Numbered from the stretch's first letter, positions 54,846-63,544 are shown. The stretch: DNA of 64,000 nt from Desulfamplus sp. (GCA_015232455.1 JADFZQ010000004.1:124001-188000), one strand, 5' to 3'. Notes: generated by a model not told the origin, from the letters alone. Numbers and translations are program-made.

Positions 54846-56072
54846 CTATTTTTCAGAAAAATTAGCAACACACTCTTTAAAAATATGCCCCATCTTAAGC
54901 TGTTTACACTTAAGATAGCCTTGATTATGTTTATTTGGCACAATTTCAATAGGAATTTGCTCAACAATGCTTAAACCATAGCCTTCAAGACCTATCATTT
55001 TTGTGGGGTTATTTGTCATAAGCCTCATTTTCCTGATACCTAAATCCGCTAAAATCTGTGCCCCAATTCCATAGTCTCTCATATCCGCTTTAAACCCAAG
55101 TTGAATATTAGCCTCTACTGTATCACATCCTTGCTTTTGAAGTTCATAAGCCTTTAGTTTGTTGACAAGACCAATTCCTCGCCCTTCTTGACGTAAATAG
55201 ACAATAACACCACAGCCTGCTTCATCAATCATTCGCATTGCCTTATGAAGTTGTGCAGCACAATCACACCTCATTGAGCCAAATATGTCTCCTGTCATGC
55301 ACTCAGAATGAACTCTTACTAAAATTGGCTTTTCAGGATCAATTTCACCTTTTACCATTGCAATATGTGTTAAATTATCTAAATCATTCTCATAAGCAAT
55401 AATTTTGAATTCTCCGCCAAATTCAGTAGGAATTGTGCTTTGAGCGGCTTTTCTGACAAAAGATTCTGTTCTTAGGCGATAAGCAACAAGATCGGCAATT
55501 GTACAGATTCCAATTCCGTGTAATTCGCTAAATTTCTCAAGTGCTGGCATTCTTGCCATTGTACCATCTTCGTCCATGATTTCGCAGATAACCCCAGAAG
55601 GTTTGCGTCCAGCAAGTTTAGCAAGATCAACAGACCCTTCAGTCTGACCAATCCTAACCATAACACCGCCATCTTTTGCCCTTAGAGGAAATATGTGTCC
55701 GGGTCTTGCAAGATCGTCAGCAGTGGTCTCATCTGCAACAGCCACCTGAATTGTGGTTGCCCTATCAGCAGCAGATATTCCAGTTGTAACACCTTTTTTA
55801 GCCTCAATTGATACTGTAAAGCCAGTGCCAAACTGTGAAGTGTTATCTTTAACCATTAGAGGCAATCCAAGTTTGTCTGCCATCTCACCAGTCATAGAGA
55901 GGCAAATCAAACCTCTTCCATATTTTGCCATAAAGTTAATAGCCTCTGGTGTAACAGCTTCAGCAGCCATAGTAAGATCGCCTTCATTTTCACGATCTTC
56001 ATCATCAACCAAAATAACCATTTTACCAGCTTTTATATCCTCAATAGCCTGTTCAATTGTAATGTGCGGCAT
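54846..56072 (-). CDS. ribBA: Bifunctional 3,4-dihydroxy-2-butanone 4-phosphate synthase / GTP cyclohydrolase II
   Basis: Supplies both precursors of riboflavin. The N-terminal RibB domain (~1-200) has [28 protein letters not shown] and the [16 protein letters not shown] block. The C-terminal RibA domain has the zinc-site segment [20 protein letters not shown] and [15 protein letters not shown]. The ~408 aa length is standard. I start it at the ATG at 56072 ([12 protein letters not shown]), as in homologues; the frame extends to a TTG at 56105. ribE ends 24-57 bp upstream depending on the start chosen. Last gene of the minus-strand riboflavin group; no FMN riboswitch seen ahead of it. Confidence 0.96.
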   Translation of the reverse strand: MPHITIEQAIEDIKAGKMVILVDDEDRENEGDLTMAAEAVTPEAINFMAKYGRGLICLSMTGEMADKLGLPLMVKDNTSQFGTGFTVSIEAKKGVTTGISAADRATTIQVAVADETTADDLARPGHIFPLRAKDGGVMVRIGQTEGSVDLAKLAGRKPSGVICEIMDEDGTMARMPALEKFSELHGIGICTIADLVAYRLRTESFVRKAAQSTIPTEFGGEFKIIAYENDLDNLTHIAMVKGEIDPEKPILVRVHSECMTGDIFGSMRCDCAAQLHKAMRMIDEAGCGVIVYLRQEGRGIGLVNKLKAYELQKQGCDTVEANIQLGFKADMRDYGIGAQILADLGIRKMRLMTNNPTKMIGLEGYGLSIVEQIPIEIVPNKHNQGYLKCKQLKMGHIFKECVANFSEK

Positions 56073-56128
56073 TTTTTTATCTTTTAACTCCTTAAAAATA
56101 CTCAAAACTTAATGAATAAAAACTTATT

Positions 56129-56851
56129 TTATAGAAAACCATTTTTAGCCAACAGTGCCATACTAATATCTTTTTTAGAATCAAGATGATTCCCATTTTT
56201 AGCACTATAATCGCTTTGTTTATCAGAATAAACATTCTTATAAAAATTAGCATTACCTAAAGAATCTAATTGGAGAAATTTTTTAACATACTTTCCAAGC
56301 ATATCTGTCTCAATATTGACCTCATCTCCAACATCTTTAAAACCTATTGTCGTAATAGATGCTGTGTGTGGAATTATACTCACTTCAAAGTCAGTGTCAG
56401 AGCATCTGTTAATGGTAAGGCTAATACCATCAATAGCAACCGAGCCTTTAGTTATCATCTCTGATGCAAGTTGAGGAGAGACTTCAATAGATACAATAAC
56501 AGCATTGCTCTTTTTTTGCTTTGATTTAATTGTGCCTGTTCCGTCAATATGCCCAGAGACAAGGTGTCCATCTAATCTATCAGAGAGTCTTAACGCCCTT
56601 TCAAGATTTACCCTTGAACCTGATTGAAGTTTTTTAAATGTTGTTCGAGATACAGTTTCAGGTGCCATATCAACTGAAAAAGAGCGGCGTTCAAGCGTTA
56701 CAGCAGTCAGGCACGCACCATTTACAGCAATGGAATCTCCAATTTTACTCTGTGATAGATCAAGTTCAGTTTCAATGGTGAGAATCTTACCCTCTCCCTT
56801 AGGCTGGATTCTTCTTAAAATACCAAATCCTTCAATTATTCCTGTGAACAT
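56129..56851 (-). CDS. ribE: Riboflavin synthase alpha chain
   Basis: Dismutates two 6,7-dimethyl-8-ribityllumazines to riboflavin. Two lumazine-binding repeats are seen: MFTGIIEGFG ... GDSIAVNGACLTAV ... LSDRLDGHLVSGHIDG, and SVAIDGISLTINRCSD with IPHTASITT in the second. Typical length is ~215; this protein has 240 aa because of a ~35-residue Asn/Ser/Lys-rich tail. The start at 56851 (MFTGII) follows AGGGAG; an upstream TTG at 56887 is rejected. The GIY-YIG-like gene ends 23 bp before this ATG. The partner lumazine synthase RibH is not in the window. Confidence 0.95.
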   Translation of the reverse strand: MFTGIIEGFGILRRIQPKGEGKILTIETELDLSQSKIGDSIAVNGACLTAVTLERRSFSVDMAPETVSRTTFKKLQSGSRVNLERALRLSDRLDGHLVSGHIDGTGTIKSKQKKSNAVIVSIEVSPQLASEMITKGSVAIDGISLTINRCSDTDFEVSIIPHTASITTIGFKDVGDEVNIETDMLGKYVKKFLQLDSLGNANFYKNVYSDKQSDYSAKNGNHLDSKKDISMALLAKNGFL

Positions 56852-56874
56852 AATTAGCTCCCTAACAACATATT

Positions 56875-57363
56875 TCACTCTTCCCAAACCTGAAGATTTC
56901 CCGTTCTCCAGAGCTTACCATCCCAAGAAATAACATCTTGAAGGTCTTTACATAAAGAATGTTGTCGATACCGCGGCGAACCATCAGTTTTAAACCACCT
57001 ATTTATAAGAGTTGTGGGCTTGGGCAATGAAAACCGTTTTTTTTCGTTGAGTGTAGGTTGCCAAAAATAGATAATAATTGATTCTGCAATTTCTAAGAAG
57101 TGCCGTGATGTCCTATTAGGATAAATCAGTTTCCCCAACCAAAACTCTTGCTCCCTATTAATTTTATGTGCCTTGTGATGACCTCTTAACCTATTATAAA
57201 AACCGCCTTTTGTTATACCGCAATATTGAATAGAAGCATCTCTCTCATACTTTAATTTTCCCGTTGCCAAGTAAAGCCCAAAACCATTATCTCGATCTTC
57301 ACTTATTTCATCAAGTGTATAAGTTCCAAACCAATCAATAATTATTGAATTATGGTTTTCCAT
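56875..57363 (-). CDS. GIY-YIG-like predicted nuclease inserted in the riboflavin operon
   Basis: 162 aa, no signal or membrane segment. The pattern fits a divergent GIY-YIG fold: GLY at 29-31, YCG at 47-49 followed by IT, an Arg in FYNRLRGHHK (58/60), Glu94 in IAESI and Asn106 in TLNEKK, the order seen in these endonucleases. The C-terminal ~50 residues (RWFKTDGSPRYRQHS ...) are basic and aromatic and could contact nucleic acid. GGGAG precedes the ATG. Together with the small ORF upstream it separates ribD from ribE with very short gaps. Role unknown: DNA repair, defence or selfish insertion are all possible. Confidence 0.6.
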   Translation of the reverse strand: MENHNSIIIDWFGTYTLDEISEDRDNGFGLYLATGKLKYERDASIQYCGITKGGFYNRLRGHHKAHKINREQEFWLGKLIYPNRTSRHFLEIAESIIIYFWQPTLNEKKRFSLPKPTTLINRWFKTDGSPRYRQHSLCKDLQDVISWDGKLWRTGNLQVWEE

Positions 57364-57375
57364 AAAACGCTCCCG

Positions 57376-57558
57376 TCAAATATAACTTCTATATTGTCCA
57401 GCACGAGCAGACTCGGATTCTTCAACACGGTAAGATTCAATTTCAGATTCAATATCTGCATTGCAGATATTCTGAGAATTTATGAATGCCTGAGTTTTTT
57501 TCAATAAAGCACGCCACATATTAATTTTGTGCTGTTGAATTTTATCCTGTTGTTGCAC
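57376..57558 (-). CDS. Small ORF of unknown function upstream of the GIY-YIG-like gene
   Basis: 60 aa, starting with GTG at 57558; a weak GGTAGGT precedes it. Rich in Gln, Glu and Ser, probably helical, ending ESARAGQYRSYI. It ends 12 bp before the GIY-YIG-like gene, so the two look coupled, as for a small partner or regulator, though no known antitoxin fold is apparent. It lies 57 bp after the ribD stop. Coding status is moderate: it is supported by the tight spacing and lack of other content, not by homology. Confidence 0.4.
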   Translation of the reverse strand: MQQQDKIQQHKINMWRALLKKTQAFINSQNICNADIESEIESYRVEESESARAGQYRSYI

Positions 57559-57615
57559 ATTTACCTACCATTCTTTCCGTTCGATTTTTTTACACAACTA
57601 TCTCAATCTGCTTAA

Positions 57616-58752
57616 CTATTTGAGATAGCCCTGAATAAGTGTATCATCACCAAATCTCATCACTTCAACTTTCCTGAGCTGTAAGGCATCTTGCATTAAA
57701 AGCGGACTTTTTCCTCTGCAAACTGGAACTCCATCATCGCCGCCTAAAATTTTTGGTGCAATAAAAAACAGAACTTTATTAACAATGCCGCTTGATAAAG
57801 CAGAGCCAATAACAGTTGATCCGCCTTCGATTAAAAGGCTCATTATTTTCATTTTGCCAAGCTGCTCTAATAAATCTTCAAAATCTAAAAAATTTTCTTT
57901 TTTGGCAACAGTAATAACAGTTGCTCCCATCTTTTCCAAAATAAGACGCTTATCAGTGTCAGCATCTGCAAAAGCAGCTATAATAGTATTTGAATCAGAT
58001 TTTTGAGTTAAGATTTTTGAGTTAAGATTAATGGAAAGAGAAGAGTCAAGGATAATTCGGTGAGGGTCTTTAGCTTGTAAGTGTTTGAGTTGCTCACCGT
58101 TTTTTTGAATACGGGCAGTTAATGAAGGATTATCTTTATGGAGAGTTCCAGAACCAACAAGAATTGCATCGTAGGCATGTCTTAATTCATGGACAAATTG
58201 GCGTGATTTTTCGCAAGTAATCCATTTTGAATCGCCAGTTGAAGTTGCAATTCTTCCATCAAGAGTTGTGGCACATTTTAGAATCACAAAAGGCTTTTTG
58301 TTGTGTTGAATATACCAGATAAAATCTTCAATCAGAGTTTCAGCTTCATCTTTGCATATCCCAACTTCAACCTCTATTCCATGTTCACGAAGATATTGAA
58401 TACCGCCGCCCGTAACAAAAGGGTTAGGGTCTTGAGCAGCCACAACAACACGCCTGATACCTGAATCTATAATTTTCTTTGTGCAAGGTGGTGTTTTTCC
58501 ATAGTGATTACATGGTTCAAGAGTAACGTAAATATCGCTTCCATGGCTATTTTCGCCAGCATCATTAATAGCTTCAACCTCTGCATGGGAAGAACCATAA
58601 GCTCTGTGCCAACCCCTGCCAACTATTTGACCATTTTTAACAACAACAGCACCAACCATTGGATTTGGAGATGTATAACCTCTTCCATTTTTTGCTAAGG
58701 AGATCGCCTCTTGCATATAAAAAGCATCATTGTGGCAAGTATCACTGTTCAT
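57616..58752 (-). CDS. ribD: Bifunctional riboflavin deaminase/reductase
   Basis: Deaminates and then reduces the pyrimidine intermediate of riboflavin synthesis. The deaminase domain (~1-150) shows SPNPMVGAVVV, HAEVEAI and EPCNHYGKTPPC, the zinc ligands. The reductase domain (~150-378) has KCATTLDGRIAT, DSKWIT, RHAYDAILVGSGT and LLIEGGSTV. The length matches E. coli RibD. The ATG at 58752 overlaps the nrdR stop by 11 bases, indicating translational coupling with nrdR. In turn it is followed by two unrelated ORFs before ribE. Confidence 0.96.
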   Translation of the reverse strand: MNSDTCHNDAFYMQEAISLAKNGRGYTSPNPMVGAVVVKNGQIVGRGWHRAYGSSHAEVEAINDAGENSHGSDIYVTLEPCNHYGKTPPCTKKIIDSGIRRVVVAAQDPNPFVTGGGIQYLREHGIEVEVGICKDEAETLIEDFIWYIQHNKKPFVILKCATTLDGRIATSTGDSKWITCEKSRQFVHELRHAYDAILVGSGTLHKDNPSLTARIQKNGEQLKHLQAKDPHRIILDSSLSINLNSKILTQKSDSNTIIAAFADADTDKRLILEKMGATVITVAKKENFLDFEDLLEQLGKMKIMSLLIEGGSTVIGSALSSGIVNKVLFFIAPKILGGDDGVPVCRGKSPLLMQDALQLRKVEVMRFGDDTLIQGYLK

Positions 58753-59323
58753 TTATAAACTCTGCATCTAAGTTTAGCTGCTGCTCGCTTAAAGATTCTT
58801 GGTAGGGCGTCCCCTCTACTTCCTCTCTCTTGTCGCTAAAACTTTGTTCATCTATACTTTCAATTTGCTGACTTGATGTGCCAAGTTTCTTAAGAGCATC
58901 AATAAAATCATCAACACTGCTAAATTCTCTATAAACAGAGGCAAAACGGACGTATGCAACATCATCTATTCTGTGTAAATGGTGCATAATCTTTTCGCCA
59001 ACGACACTTGAGTGTATCTCTTTATAATTCAAATCACGAAGTTCTCGTTCAATATTATCAACTAAATCTTCAATCTGAATCATACTAATTGCACGCTTTT
59101 CACATGCTTTTTTTATTCCAGCCAATATTTTGCCACGAATAAATTCTTCTCTGCGACCATCTTTTTTTACTATCATAACAGGGAGGTCTTCTACAGTCTC
59201 AAAGGTCGTAAATCTGCGAGAACACTCTTGACACTCTCTGCGTCTCCTGATTTCCATTTCAGTGCGACTCAAACGGGAATCAATAACTCGGTTATTCAGC
59301 TTACCACAAAATGGACATCTCAT
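58742..59323 (-). CDS. nrdR: Transcriptional repressor NrdR
   Basis: A nucleotide-sensing repressor of ribonucleotide reductase genes. A zinc ribbon (CPFC ... CQEC) occupies residues 3-34 and an ATP-cone follows (VKKDGRREEFIRGKI ... YVRFASVYREF). About 194 aa, longer than E. coli NrdR (149) by a polar Ser/Glu/Gln-rich tail after the ATP-cone. The start at 59323 gives MRCPFCG, the universal NrdR opening, with GAGGT upstream; an in-frame GTG at 59338 is less likely. Its end overlaps ribD. Adjacent to the dCMP deaminase gene, in keeping with nucleotide metabolism. Confidence 0.95.
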   Translation of the reverse strand: MRCPFCGKLNNRVIDSRLSRTEMEIRRRRECQECSRRFTTFETVEDLPVMIVKKDGRREEFIRGKILAGIKKACEKRAISMIQIEDLVDNIERELRDLNYKEIHSSVVGEKIMHHLHRIDDVAYVRFASVYREFSSVDDFIDALKKLGTSSQQIESIDEQSFSDKREEVEGTPYQESLSEQQLNLDAEFINEQ

Positions 59324-59422
59324 AGCTGACCTCGTCACTTACCAAAATTTAAGAAATAAAATTAATAACTTAAGAGCCTGTTTAAGTATTTCAGGCTTAA
59401 TATTTTAAAGATTTGTTTCAGG

Positions 59423-59956
59423 CTATAATGTTACACAATTCAGAGTAACTCCTGCCTCACGGAACATCTCAATTGACATCTGATCATTGTATTGTTTTTT
59501 GAAATATATGGAGATTATACCAGCATTGATTATCATTTTTGCACATATTGAACAGGGTTGGTCTGTGCAGTATAAAGTTGATCCACTTACTGATATTCCA
59601 TGACAAGCTGCCTGAATAATTGCATTTTGCTCTGCATGAACGCCTCTGCAAAGTTCATGCTTTTCTCCAGAGGGAATTTGCCTCTGTTCACGAAGACAGC
59701 CAGTCTCAATGCAGTGGGCAATTTTTGATGGGGCGCCGTTATAACCGCTGCACAATATTCTTCTATCTTTAACAAGGATCGCCCCCACTTTGCGTCTAAT
59801 GCAGGTAGAGCGTGTTGCAACTAAATCAGCAATGCCCATAAAATATGTTGTCCATGAAGGACGATCAATTTGCAGATGTATAGATTGCTGATATATTGTG
59901 TTGTTGTCCGCATCATTATTAATTGAGGCTTTGTCAGAACTATCAAGAGAAGTCAT
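59423..59956 (-). CDS. comEB: Deoxycytidylate (dCMP) deaminase, ComEB-like
   Basis: A zinc hydrolase converting dCMP to dUMP for dTTP supply. Zinc ligands and catalytic Glu lie in [13 protein letters not shown] and [21 protein letters not shown] and [13 protein letters not shown] are family motifs. ~177 aa with an N-terminal Asp/Asn/Ser-rich extension of ~25 residues. The ATG at 59956 has AGGTTGA upstream; a TTG at 59965 overlapping the glyA stop is the alternative. It follows glyA by only a few bases, so thymidylate-related one-carbon and pyrimidine steps are coupled. Confidence 0.94.
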   Translation of the reverse strand: MTSLDSSDKASINNDADNNTIYQQSIHLQIDRPSWTTYFMGIADLVATRSTCIRRKVGAILVKDRRILCSGYNGAPSKIAHCIETGCLREQRQIPSGEKHELCRGVHAEQNAIIQAACHGISVSGSTLYCTDQPCSICAKMIINAGIISIYFKKQYNDQMSIEMFREAGVTLNCVTL

Positions 59957-59961
59957 TAAAA

Positions 59962-61203
59962 TCAACCTAAATCACCGTAAATTGGGAATGCTCTGCAAAG
60001 AGCCATAACTCTATCTTTTATTTTTTCAAGTTCAGATTGTTTATCAAGAACATCACAGATACATGATGCAACTTCACGCATCTCATCTTTTCCCATACCG
60101 CGAGATGTTAGAAGAGGAGTGCCAATCCTTATACCGCTTGTAACTGAAGGTCCAAGAGGATCATTAGGCACGCTGTTTTTATTAACAGTTATACCAGCAA
60201 GACCAAGCAGATTTTCAGCGTCTTTCCCTGAAATTCCCTTGTTGGAGAGATTCACTAACATAAGATGGTTGTCTGTTCCACCTGAGACCAAACGCAACCC
60301 TCTTTCCATAAGAAGCGATGATAGAGTTGCCGCGTTCTCAACAACTTTTTGCTGATATACTTTGAAAGATGGCTCAAGAGCCTCTTTAAATGCAACAGCT
60401 TTAGCTGCAATTACGTGCATAAGAGGACCTCCTTGAATACCTGGAAATATCTGGCTTCTTATTTTTGAGGCATGTTCATCTTTAGATAAAATTATGCCGC
60501 CTCTTGGACCTCTTAAAGTTTTGTGGGTTGTTGATGTTACAACATCAGCTAAAGGAACTGGTGAAGGGTGAACGTCTGCTGCAACAAGCCCTGCAATATG
60601 TGCCATATCAACCATAAACAGTGCACCATATTTTTTGGCAATTGAGGAAAATCCTTTGAAATCAAGCTCACGAGGATATGCACTTGCCCCAGCAAGGATA
60701 AGTTTGGGTCTGTGTGTTTTTGCAAGTAACTCAACTTCATCAAGATCGATCATCTCAGTTGTTTTAGAGACTCCGTAGTGGATAAAGTTAAAAAGTCTGC
60801 CTGAAAAGCTGACACTACTTCCGTGTGTAAGATGCCCTCCGTGTGATAGATTCATTCCAAGAATAGTATCACCTGGTTCAAGCAGTGCAAAGTATGCTGC
60901 CATATTAGCACCAGAACCAGAGTGAGGTTGAACATTTGCATAATCAGCATGAAAAAGTGCTTTTAGCCTATTGATCGCAAGCTCTTCAACTCTATCAACA
61001 TGAACGCACCCACCATAATATCTTTTTGCTGGATAGCCTTCTGCATATTTATTTGTTAAAACAGAACCTTGAGCTTCCATTACCGCTTTGCTGACAATAT
61101 TTTCAGATGCTATAAGTTCAAGTCCATTATTCTGCCTTAGCTCTTCATCTTTGATAATCCCTGCAATTTCAGGGTCAATTTTCTCAACGCTGCTTATGTT
61201 CAA
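59962..61203 (-). CDS. glyA: Serine hydroxymethyltransferase
   Basis: A PLP enzyme interconverting serine and glycine with tetrahydrofolate. [44 protein letters not shown] and the PLP-Lys motif [14 protein letters not shown] are all present. 413 aa matches E. coli GlyA (417). The start is TTG at 61203, directly behind TAGGAG with proper spacing; no upstream ATG exists and the first internal ATG is too late. A 16-bp direct repeat lies just upstream. It is followed within a few bases by the dCMP deaminase gene. Confidence 0.97.
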   Translation of the reverse strand: MNISSVEKIDPEIAGIIKDEELRQNNGLELIASENIVSKAVMEAQGSVLTNKYAEGYPAKRYYGGCVHVDRVEELAINRLKALFHADYANVQPHSGSGANMAAYFALLEPGDTILGMNLSHGGHLTHGSSVSFSGRLFNFIHYGVSKTTEMIDLDEVELLAKTHRPKLILAGASAYPRELDFKGFSSIAKKYGALFMVDMAHIAGLVAADVHPSPVPLADVVTSTTHKTLRGPRGGIILSKDEHASKIRSQIFPGIQGGPLMHVIAAKAVAFKEALEPSFKVYQQKVVENAATLSSLLMERGLRLVSGGTDNHLMLVNLSNKGISGKDAENLLGLAGITVNKNSVPNDPLGPSVTSGIRIGTPLLTSRGMGKDEMREVASCICDVLDKQSELEKIKDRVMALCRAFPIYGDLG

Positions 61204-61212
61204 ACCAAACTC

Positions 61213-61276
61213 CTATTACTTTATAATTATTTTAGCTTCTATCTTAATAGATATAATAAGCTATTACTTTATAATT
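61213..61276. repeat. Direct repeat CTATTACTTTATAATT, two copies upstream of glyA
   Basis: Identical 16-mers at 61213-61228 and 61261-61276, 48 bp apart, in the gap between rpiB and glyA. The first copy overlaps the glyA Shine-Dalgarno region. It may be a small duplication of a promoter-like TATAAAG segment. Confidence 0.6.
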
Positions 61277-61290
61277 TATCAATATAGAGA

Positions 61291-61749
61291 TTATGACTTT
61301 GAAATCGTCTCAATAGACTCAACTCTCTCTAAATGCCTTCCACCTTCAAAAGGGGTATCAATCCATGTTTTAATCAATTCAAATGCAAGCACATCGCCAA
61401 TTAGTCTGCCACCAAGCACAAGAATATTAGAGTCATTGTGCATACGGCTCATTTTAGCAGAAAGAATATCACTGCAAAGAGCAGCCCTTACATTGGCAAA
61501 TCTGTTAGCGGCAATAGACATACCAAGACCAGTTCCACAAAGCAGTATGCCTCGTGAAAATTCGCCTCTTGATACAGCCCCAGCCACTTTTTTAGCATAA
61601 TCAACATAGTTTGCAGATAGTTCGCTAAATGCACCAACATCATCAACTTTAATACCAAGCGACTCAATAAAAATACGAATCTTCTCTTTTAGCTGAAATG
61701 CAGCATGATCACTGCCAATAATAATAGGTTGTTTTATATCGTTCTCCAT
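61291..61749 (-). CDS. rpiB: Ribose 5-phosphate isomerase B
   Basis: Isomerises ribose 5-phosphate and ribulose 5-phosphate in the pentose phosphate pathway. GSDHAAFQLK (Asp14, His15) opens the fold, the catalytic Cys71 is in LLCGTGLGMSIAANR, and SRMHNDSNILVLGGR follows. 152 aa is the normal length. It lies between acpP and glyA on the minus strand, 27 bp after acpP, a position that in related bacteria is often next to fabF; fabF is absent here. Also feeds ribulose 5-phosphate to RibBA and KdsD. Confidence 0.95.
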   Translation of the reverse strand: MENDIKQPIIIGSDHAAFQLKEKIRIFIESLGIKVDDVGAFSELSANYVDYAKKVAGAVSRGEFSRGILLCGTGLGMSIAANRFANVRAALCSDILSAKMSRMHNDSNILVLGGRLIGDVLAFELIKTWIDTPFEGGRHLERVESIETISKS

Positions 61750-61776
61750 TTTATCGCCTGCCCTCTTATCATTCTC

Positions 61777-62022
61777 TTATGATTTAGACTTTATGTAATC
61801 AATTACATCTTGAACTGTCTTGAGCTTATCAGACTCATCTTCGTCCATATCGATCTCAAACTGCTCTTCCATTGTCATCATAAGTTCAACAAGCATCAAA
61901 GAGTCTGCACCAAGATCATCAACAAGAGATGCTTCTGGAACAACATCCTCAATATCTATCCTTGAATCTACTCTTGAGAGTTTCTCAGCAATTATTTTCC
62001 TGACCTTTGTTTCAATACTCAT
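61777..62022 (-). CDS. acpP: Acyl carrier protein
   Basis: An acidic 81-aa four-helix carrier of growing acyl chains. The phosphopantetheine Ser41 is in LGADSLMLVEL. The C-terminal VQDVIDYI is typical. The second half has MEEQFEIDMDEDES, the usual helix II/III surface recognised by fatty-acid enzymes. It follows rpmF without the plsX-fab genes that normally lie between them. Start ATG at 62022. Confidence 0.96.
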   Translation of the reverse strand: MSIETKVRKIIAEKLSRVDSRIDIEDVVPEASLVDDLGADSLMLVELMMTMEEQFEIDMDEDESDKLKTVQDVIDYIKSKS

Positions 62023-62068
62023 AAATTCAAAATTCTCTGTGTTTAATGTTATATAATTTTAGGATTAA

Positions 62069-62110
62069 AACACTCTCAAACTTAAGGAGACTATTAAATT
62101 TCAGAGTGTT
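62069..62110 (-). terminator. Inverted repeat AACACTCT/AGAGTGTT between rpmF and acpP
   Basis: 8-bp arms (62069-62076, 62103-62110) with a 26-nt loop, followed on the minus strand by TTTTAATCC. It could terminate rpmF or attenuate entry into acpP. Confidence 0.4.
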
Positions 62111-62137
62111 ATCTGTCTGATAAGCCTATTTAAAGAG

Positions 62138-62335
62138 CTATTCTGCTTCTGCTGAATCAACACTTTTTGCAATGACATTTCTACCTTTATAGACACCACA
62201 CGCTGGACACGCAGCATGTGGTAATTTTGCCTCTTTACACTCTGGGCATGTTGTGTATGTAGGCACAGCAACTTTCTGATGTGTCCTTCTTTTTCTACTG
62301 TTGCTTTTTGACATCTTCTTTTTGGGTACAGCCAT
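62138..62335 (-). CDS. rpmF: 50S ribosomal protein L32
   Basis: A 65-aa ribosomal protein with the standard opening MAVPKKKMSKSNSRKRRTH, and a zinc-ribbon pair CPEC and CPAC as in zinc-containing L32. AGGAGAAA precedes the ATG. First gene of the minus-strand block that continues with acpP. Confidence 0.97.
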   Translation of the reverse strand: MAVPKKKMSKSNSRKRRTHQKVAVPTYTTCPECKEAKLPHAACPACGVYKGRNVIAKSVDSAEAE

Positions 62336-62406
62336 TTTTATTTCTCCTAACTATCTAATTTATTTTACAATAATTAACTAAAGGTATTCTACCAAATAAA
62401 CATAAC

Positions 62407-62435
62407 CTTCTAATTTAATTGAAAAGAGTTGTCAA
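62407..62435 (-). promoter_or_regulatory. Candidate sigma-70 promoter for rpmF
   Basis: On the minus strand TTGACA (62435-62430) is followed after 17 bp by TAGAAG (62412-62407), or TTAGAA with 16 bp. The -35 is perfect, the -10 weak. Distance to the rpmF start is ~70 bp. Confidence 0.35.
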
Positions 62436-62643
62436 GTTAATTATAAGCAAGACAAGCAATTATACCCTTAAGTATTACCAAAATAGATTTATCGACTTTT
62501 AGAAATCTGTCAAATCTTTCACTATTATTTATTTCCAGCCTTCCCTTTTCTTTGCTATAATTAAAATAAAAGATTAAAAACTCAATAGTTAGGAATAAAA
62601 ATTTAATAATGTCCGAAATTAAAATGAGCAAGGATATGTCATA

Positions 62644-62673
62644 GGTAGGGAACAACGATCGTTGTTCCCTACC
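62644..62673. repeat. Perfect 30-bp palindrome GGTAGGGAACAACGA/TCGTTGTTCCCTACC
   Basis: 15-bp perfect arms with no loop. Its GC-rich GTAGGG ends are like those of the palindrome at 10685, but the inner sequence differs. It lies 77 bp ahead of lgt. Confidence 0.8.
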
Positions 62674-62749
62674 CAGTTTATTCAATTTCTGGTGTTATTA
62701 AATTCCCATTCCTTAAAATCCACATATTAAAATTTAAGGATAAAATAAA

Positions 62750-63544
62750 TTGCATCCAGTTCTAATTCAATTTGGTAGTATCACACTTTACACTTACGGA
62801 CTTTTTGTTGGTCTTGGCTTTCTTGCAGCAGTTGGATTTGCTGGAAAACAGTCAAGACAATATGGCATTGTTAAAGAGGAGATGACCGATCTCTTCTTTC
62901 TCATACTTATATCTTCTATTATAGGGGCAAGAGCGTTATATGTTATTGTAAATTTTAACGAATTTGCATCTGATCCAATATCTGTTTTTAAGATATGGAA
63001 CGGAGGGCTTGTATTTTATGGAGGATTCATTACGGCCTTAATAACAGCTCTTATCTTTGTGCAAAAAAAGAGACTTCCTCTTGGTAAAACTGCTGATATA
63101 ATTGCCCCTTCAATTGCCCTTGGACACGCAATTGGACGTATTGGCTGTTTTTTTGCTGGCTGCTGCTATGGAGAACAGTGTGATCTTCCTTGGGCTGTAA
63201 CTTTTAAAGACCCAGCCTCTCTTGCACCACTTAACATAGCTTTACATCCTACTCAAATTTATGAGGCGATCTCTAACTTTATTCTTTTTTTAATCTTAAT
63301 TGCTATTGATAAAAAGAAAAAAATAGATGGGATCACTTTTGGGTTTTATGTTTTCTTTTATGGAATTCTACGTACTTTTATTGAAACTTTTAGAGGAGAT
63401 CCAAGAGGAGACTTTATTTTAAATTTTCTCTCTACTTCTCAAGGAATTGGTATATCAATGTCTATTGTGGGTCTTTGCATAGTTGTATATCTTTCAAAGT
63501 GTAAAAAAAATGTTGCAGGAAAAAAGCAAAATGGCAGAAATTAA
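62750..63544 (+). CDS. lgt: Prolipoprotein diacylglyceryl transferase
   Basis: An inner-membrane enzyme transferring diacylglycerol from phosphatidylglycerol to the lipobox Cys of prolipoproteins, the first step of lipoprotein maturation. About seven hydrophobic helices. Signature HAIGRIGCFFAGCCYG is near residues 124-139, with VFYGGFI before it and FYGILRTFIETFRGD near the end. 264 aa is normal. The start is TTG at 62750 with AAGGA ~9 bp upstream. It serves the lipoproteins seen here (10265, 23607). Its last 14 bases overlap the next gene. Confidence 0.96.
   Translation: MHPVLIQFGSITLYTYGLFVGLGFLAAVGFAGKQSRQYGIVKEEMTDLFFLILISSIIGARALYVIVNFNEFASDPISVFKIWNGGLVFYGGFITALITALIFVQKKRLPLGKTADIIAPSIALGHAIGRIGCFFAGCCYGEQCDLPWAVTFKDPASLAPLNIALHPTQIYEAISNFILFLILIAIDKKKKIDGITFGFYVFFYGILRTFIETFRGDPRGDFILNFLSTSQGIGISMSIVGLCIVVYLSKCKKNVAGKKQNGRN

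Larger units (their letters stand above)
62336..62749. other. 414-bp intergenic region between divergent rpmF and lgt
   Basis: It must hold promoters for both directions. A minus-strand TTGACA (62430-62435) with TAGAAG 17 bp on is a candidate for rpmF. A fragment CTGTCAAATCTTT near 62506-62518 resembles half of the 33-bp palindrome found at 18001. A perfect 30-bp palindrome lies at 62644-62673. An 82-codon minus-strand frame (62437-62685) runs through this palindrome and shows no coding signature, so I do not call it. Confidence 0.6.

Noticed and set aside
57560-59400. FMN riboswitch ahead of the riboflavin genes
   Set aside because: No AGGGGCRGGG-like or ACCGGCGGT-like conserved element was seen upstream of nrdR/ribD, ribE or ribBA.
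62437-62685. 82-aa minus-strand frame between rpmF and lgt
   Set aside because: It runs through the perfect palindrome at 62644 and a promoter-like region, has biased composition and no recognisable motif.
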